Shown here: in pieces, positions 61,035-64,000 of the stretch
Layout: each line of letters opens with the position of its first letter
How positions within the stretch are numbered: position 1 is the stretch's first letter
From: Acidaminobacter sp964416305
Lineage (GTDB): Bacteria > Bacillota > Clostridia > Peptostreptococcales > Acidaminobacteraceae
Length of the DNA stretch: 64,000 nt
NCBI GenBank assembly: GCA_964416305.1
Contig: CAYQDM010000010.1
Location: forward strand, 51,577-115,576
Direction: 5' to 3'
Position numbers and translations under genes: made by a program
The notes under the pieces: model-generated
Told to the model about the DNA's origin: nothing
What the model saw: the letters and a program-made list of their open reading frames with translations, nothing else
Database searches by the model: none

Positions 61035-61784
61035 TCAGTTAATAATCTCACCCTTATTTTTGGCCAACTTTTCAAGCCATTCGTTTTTCTCCATCACTGT
61101 CAGCTTCGCCCAATCCGTGATTTCACCAATAATCCTTAATGGTTCTAGCGAACGGTAAGAACGGGTTAAGTTGCCCGGGAATTTTTTATCCGTCACATTT
61201 GGGTCATTTTCAAATGCACCGGTGGGTTCAACTATATAAACACGTTCACTTCCTTCTCCTTTTGCCAGCGCAGCTGCGAGTCCTGCGCCGTTGAGATTGG
61301 CAGTAAAGTAGATGTGGTTCATTTGGAGTTCAGGCTGGTAATTGGAGTTCCCGCCTGCTGTCAACAAATCGCCAACCTGCAGATCTGCCTTGGTACCGTG
61401 ATAAAACGGGCCTTTATCGGAAGGGGCGCCCTGATTTAACTTGGACAACTCAACATATCTTTTTGAGTTCTCAGCATCGCCAAGCGCCTCATAGCAATTG
61501 GCAATGTTCATATACAGTGTTGAATAAGCACTCTTCACATCTTCATCATTAATATTGAGGGCACACTGTAAAGACGTCTCCATCCATTTCAGTTTGTCGG
61601 AAATGCTCTTTTGCTGGCGGGCTAAATGATACGCTGCAATAAATTTTTCATAATCGTCTGCAGCTTCCTCCCAGGCTTTTTGGAACTGGAATAGCGCGTC
61701 CTCGGTTTCACCTTGCTCCTCAAGACTCATGCCGTGCATACAAAGCTGAATCACCATGTTATTTGGATTGAATTTTATGCCCAT
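61035..61784 (-). CDS. Rifampin ADP-ribosyltransferase (Arr) domain with N-terminal TPR-like region
   Basis: About 249 residues. Residues 8-115 form TPR-like helices (GETEDALFQFQKAWEEA, NIANCYEALGDAENSKRYVEL). Residues 125-235 are an Arr domain: GPFYHGTKADLQVGDLLTAGGNSNY, NHIYFTANLNGAGLAAALA, VYIVEPTGAFENDPNVTDKKFPGN, SYRSLEPLRIIGEI. Arr transfers ADP-ribose from NAD to rifamycins. ATG 61784 follows GGAGG. The TPR part might alter target choice. Confidence 0.88.
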   Translation of the reverse strand: MGIKFNPNNMVIQLCMHGMSLEEQGETEDALFQFQKAWEEAADDYEKFIAAYHLARQQKSISDKLKWMETSLQCALNINDEDVKSAYSTLYMNIANCYEALGDAENSKRYVELSKLNQGAPSDKGPFYHGTKADLQVGDLLTAGGNSNYQPELQMNHIYFTANLNGAGLAAALAKGEGSERVYIVEPTGAFENDPNVTDKKFPGNLTRSYRSLEPLRIIGEITDWAKLTVMEKNEWLEKLAKNKGEIIN

Positions 61785-61844
61785 TCGGTTTTCCTCCAAT
61801 TTTTATCAGGCTATCTGCTTCCCGAAATTTTTCACTTATTAGCG

Positions 61845-61975
61845 TAAAGGCGCCTGTTTGAGCATCAGTTTAATCATGCGTTGGCCTGTACATACGTTCC
61901 TGTCTGAAAGCTCTATGTGCCAAGCATCGACACCGGTCCCGCCAAGAAAAAAGGGGCCTTTGTTTGTCAATTCAA
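61845..61975 (-). pseudogene. Coding-like fragment of unknown gene
   Basis: The minus strand reads LTNKGPFFLGGTGVDAWHIE then LSDRNVCTGQRMIKLMLKQA without stops, with protein-like composition but no start or ribosome site. It may be the C-terminus of a deleted gene at the border of the mobile island. Family not recognised. Confidence 0.3.
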
Positions 61976-62089
61976 CAATAATTCATCTCTTAACCAGCAA
62001 TACCACTGTCTCAACGCGAAATTATTAGGCTATTTCACATTTTAAAAACGAAGTAAAAATGCTGTGTTGTAGCTAGTTTGACATCTATT
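61976..62089. other. AT-rich border of the mobile island
   Basis: No gene seen. Base composition drops sharply to the right of about 61,970. Confidence 0.4.
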
Positions 62090-62283
62090 CTATCCACTCA
62101 ATATATAATTTTCGATTAGGCTATTTTCAAATTTCACTTCTTTGAACTCTATCTTTTGCTTTTTCTCTATTTCCGATATTTTCCCGTTGCAATGTTGCTT
62201 TGATTCTGTTTTTTTAATCTGCATCACTTGGAAAATTTGCTTGGTTATGATCGACGGATTGTTGTTCTCTGACAGACAACAAG
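62090..62283 (-). pseudogene. Serine recombinase C-terminal remnant (copy 1)
   Basis: The minus strand reads ENNNPSIITKQIFQVMQIKK (from 62269), the ENNHPAII-like motif that begins the C-terminal segment of large serine recombinases, then loses sense and stops at 62092-62090. 62107-62275 is a diverged direct repeat of 63205-63371. Confidence 0.65.
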
Positions 62284-63371
62284 CATCTCTTCCTCTGTTT
62301 GAAACCCCGGAATTTTCAAAATACGGATTATGCTCATTTCACGCAGCTAACAACAGTACTGTAAAATCCTTTGTTTTCGTCACTAATAATTTTCAGTTCA
62401 CCTGACTCTATAAAATTATATATTCTATTCGCTATGAAAACGTCACCTGTTGGAATTCTTTGTTTACCTAAAGCACCGCCAATGATATGTGCAACTTTAC
62501 AGGTGTTCTTCGGAAATTCTTTTCTGATTAAATCATCATAATAGCTTATATCGACACTAATTACAGTGTTGTTTTCAACAACTCGCAACAATGAATTTTC
62601 CCTTTTAAGAAGTTTCCACTTATTGGATAAATCAACTATTTCTTTTTCCGTTAGCACCTTTTCTCTATCTAAAAAAGTCCCATATAGCTGTGGCTCAACC
62701 TCTCCCCAGCCACGAAATTCCATGATGTAATTATCTTCCCTAGTTATTCTTTGGGGTAATTCAACAATATGAATTTCTGATTTGCTAACCTTTAATAAAT
62801 CTGCAATAAACAATAAACCGCACTGTGCATCGGGGGTATGATCTAACCAAACTCTTATTTTTTGCGATCTTGATTTTAATTTTTCTAAATCTTTAATACA
62901 ATTAGTCCAAAATTCGTTGATCGAAGTTTCAATATCCTCTAACTCATTGTATCTATCATATAATAACATAGAGCGAATATATTCTTTTCGTGGACAATCT
63001 TCTAAACAAATTGGTGATTGTATATCGCTTTCAGATAACCCAAAAGAAATGCCTACAATATTTTCTCTTTTTCCACCAATAACAGTATTTCCGCAATGCT
63101 GTACAAAGGCTAATGAACCTTTTACAGAATCATTAAAACATACTTCTAACATATCGCACCTCCTCTGTTTTGCTTGACCAAAATAAAAATAATCTTCACA
63201 TACCAATTTTCGATTATGCTATTTTTCAAATTTCACTTTTTTGAACTGTATTTTTTATTTTTTCTTATACCGCCATTTTCGCCTTTGGCAACATTACTTC
63301 GATGCTGTTTTTCTATTTGAACCGCTTGAAATGTCGCCTTGGATAGAATAGCTGGATGATTATCCTCTGCT
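62107..63371. mobile_element. Cargo segment bounded by recombinase 3'-end direct repeats
   Basis: About 165 bp at 62107-62275 and 63205-63371 are homologous (both start AATTTTCGATTA) in the same orientation, 1,098 bp apart, with the DUF1835 gene between them. This looks like the product of nested insertion or recombination between related serine-recombinase elements. Confidence 0.6.
62334..63152 (-). CDS. DUF1835/DUF3658 protein, AT-rich cargo gene
   Basis: About 272 residues. The N-terminal DUF1835 region (MLEVCFNDSVKGSL, ISFGLSESDI, RVWLDHTPDAQCGLLFIADLL) and C-terminal DUF3658 (LTEKEIVDLSNKWKLLKRENSLLRVV, RIPTGDVFIANRIYNFIESGEL) are recognisable. Function unknown. It is much richer in A+T than the neighbours and lies between two recombinase 3' ends, so it was probably acquired. 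ATG 63152 follows GAGGAGGTG. Confidence 0.85.
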   Translation of the reverse strand: MLEVCFNDSVKGSLAFVQHCGNTVIGGKRENIVGISFGLSESDIQSPICLEDCPRKEYIRSMLLYDRYNELEDIETSINEFWTNCIKDLEKLKSRSQKIRVWLDHTPDAQCGLLFIADLLKVSKSEIHIVELPQRITREDNYIMEFRGWGEVEPQLYGTFLDREKVLTEKEIVDLSNKWKLLKRENSLLRVVENNTVISVDISYYDDLIRKEFPKNTCKVAHIIGGALGKQRIPTGDVFIANRIYNFIESGELKIISDENKGFYSTVVSCVK

Positions 63372-63874
63372 TAAATAACATGCATCATGCTGTTTGATTC
63401 CCCAAATAATATTATCCTGCGTGATTCATTTTCTGCATGGGCATAGGACTCTAAAATAGAGATCATCAGATTGCTGTCCGTGTCTGCAGTATCCAGCTTC
63501 TCCTGTTCAAAAATGACTCGAACACCAAGCATCTTCAGCTGATGTAACGCATCAAGTATTTCGACAGTATCCCGGCCAAATCTGCTGATGCTTTTTGTGA
63601 TTATTAGATCAATATCATGCAACTTGCAATCCTTTATCATTCGGTTGAACTCAGTACGAGAAGAGCCCGGCTTGCTCGAAGCTATATCCGTATAAACATC
63701 CACTAGTAGCCATTTTGGATTAACCGATGTTATTCGTGTCAGTGCTGATATCTGAGCAGTAAGGCTCTTTAGCTGATCTGCACTATTCGAGCTCACGCGA
63801 CAATAGATACCGACTCCTTTTTCTTGTTTTATCGGATTTGCCGGTATGTAATGTACTATTTTATCTTCTCCCAT
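63233..63874 (-). pseudogene. Serine recombinase, internally deleted with in-frame stop
   Basis: Resolvase catalytic domain intact at the start: IYCRVSSNSADQ (nucleophilic Ser), KSISRFGRDTVEILDAL. After NESRRI it jumps to a short unrelated stretch, TAA (63373-63371), and then in the same frame AEDNHPAILSKATFQAVQIE up to a TGA at 63233. The central Recombinase domain and zinc ribbon are missing. ATG 63874 follows GAGGGG. It can no longer act as a full integrase. Confidence 0.8.
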
Positions 63875-63968
63875 GCTGTTCCCCTCAAATTTTGCTTTCA
63901 AGTATACTGAGAGTGCTTCATATATCATCTATGGCTCTTTTACAATTACTGAATATTTCGGTTGAGTA

Positions 63969-64000
63969 GAGCACCCATCTCGCTAAAACTGAGCACCCAT
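63969..64000. mobile_element. Probable IS21-type terminal repeats at window edge
   Basis: GAGCACCCAT occurs at 63969-63978 and 63991-64000 (22-bp period) with CGCTAAAACT between. Multiple short repeats of this kind (ATGGGTGCTC...AGTTTTAGCG on the other strand) mark IS21-family ends. The element itself lies outside the window. Confidence 0.4.

Noticed and set aside
63371..63373. Stop-codon read-through in the recombinase
   Set aside because: The codon is TAA and the essential central domain is missing, so a pseudogene is the simpler reading.

Overview
The window looks like a chromosomal segment of an anaerobic, low-to-mid GC Bacillota, most likely an amino-acid-fermenting member of the Clostridia (Fusibacter/Acidaminobacter-like). 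The evidence is the gene content: diaminopropionate ammonia-lyase, threonine dehydratase, a Na+-pumping decarboxylase beta subunit, a TcyP cystine symporter with a CymR-type Rrf2 regulator, DUF134/DUF5320 proteins, DUF2089 modules, a class B sortase, a c-di-AMP riboswitch, an ANTAR antitermination system and a probable selenoprotein. Ribosome binding sites are strong AGGAGG types, GTG and TTG starts are common, and most genes lie on the minus strand. There is no rRNA, tRNA or CRISPR array that I can see.

Layout. 0-2 kb: DUF134 and DUF5320 genes behind a consensus promoter, then a self-regulated TetR gene and a cupin. 2-5.4 kb: an alpha/alpha-toroid protein, a double GNAT protein and dpaL. 5.6-8.7 kb: a surface module made of an XRE-HTH/B12 regulator with CarH-type ligand residues, a FAS1-repeat protein with an IPKTG sorting signal, and a divergent class B sortase. 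8.7-10.8 kb: arsR-acr3-arsC. 10.9-19.4 kb: YjbQ, an ABC-F ATPase, an SLH protein with a chagasin-type inhibitor domain, secreted proteins, a gluzincin lipoprotein, a pentapeptide protein and a methyltransferase. 19.4-26.8 kb: an OadB-type pump, rhodanese and PNPOx-like proteins, an EAL phosphodiesterase, and Rrf2 with a cystine symporter. 26.9-36.7 kb: a frameshifted selO, a DUF2089-like pair, PspA with a Gly-rich membrane partner, RidA, threonine dehydratase and an MtrA-like gene interrupted by an in-frame TGA that I read as selenocysteine. 36.7-45.4 kb: an MFS exporter with a TPR-GGDEF protein, a DUF2089/SHOCT/DUF975 operon, sfsA, and a cell-wall protein behind a c-di-AMP riboswitch. 46-52.5 kb: a EutVW-like signalling locus with two APC permeases, a YhhN (lysoplasmalogenase-like) protein and an ANTAR-type two-hairpin antiterminator ahead of three tiny membrane proteins and a permease. 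52.6-61.8 kb: mixed small operons including a Phd-Uma2 fusion, a radical SAM protein and a TPR-Arr fusion. 61.8-64 kb: an AT-rich, degraded mobile island with a DUF1835 gene between two recombinase 3' remnants and a likely IS21-type end at the window edge.

Across the whole window the 9-mer GCCGATGGT (or its complement ACCATCGGC) occurs at least 28 times by eye, against about 0.5 expected. It appears in both orientations, inside genes, and as inverted pairs forming intergenic hairpins. That distribution resembles DNA uptake sequences of Neisseria or Pasteurellaceae. A second, longer hairpin repeat (GAAACTCGGTGTC...GACACCGAGTTTC) is scattered in intergenic regions. All family names below come from reading the sequence, not from database searches.
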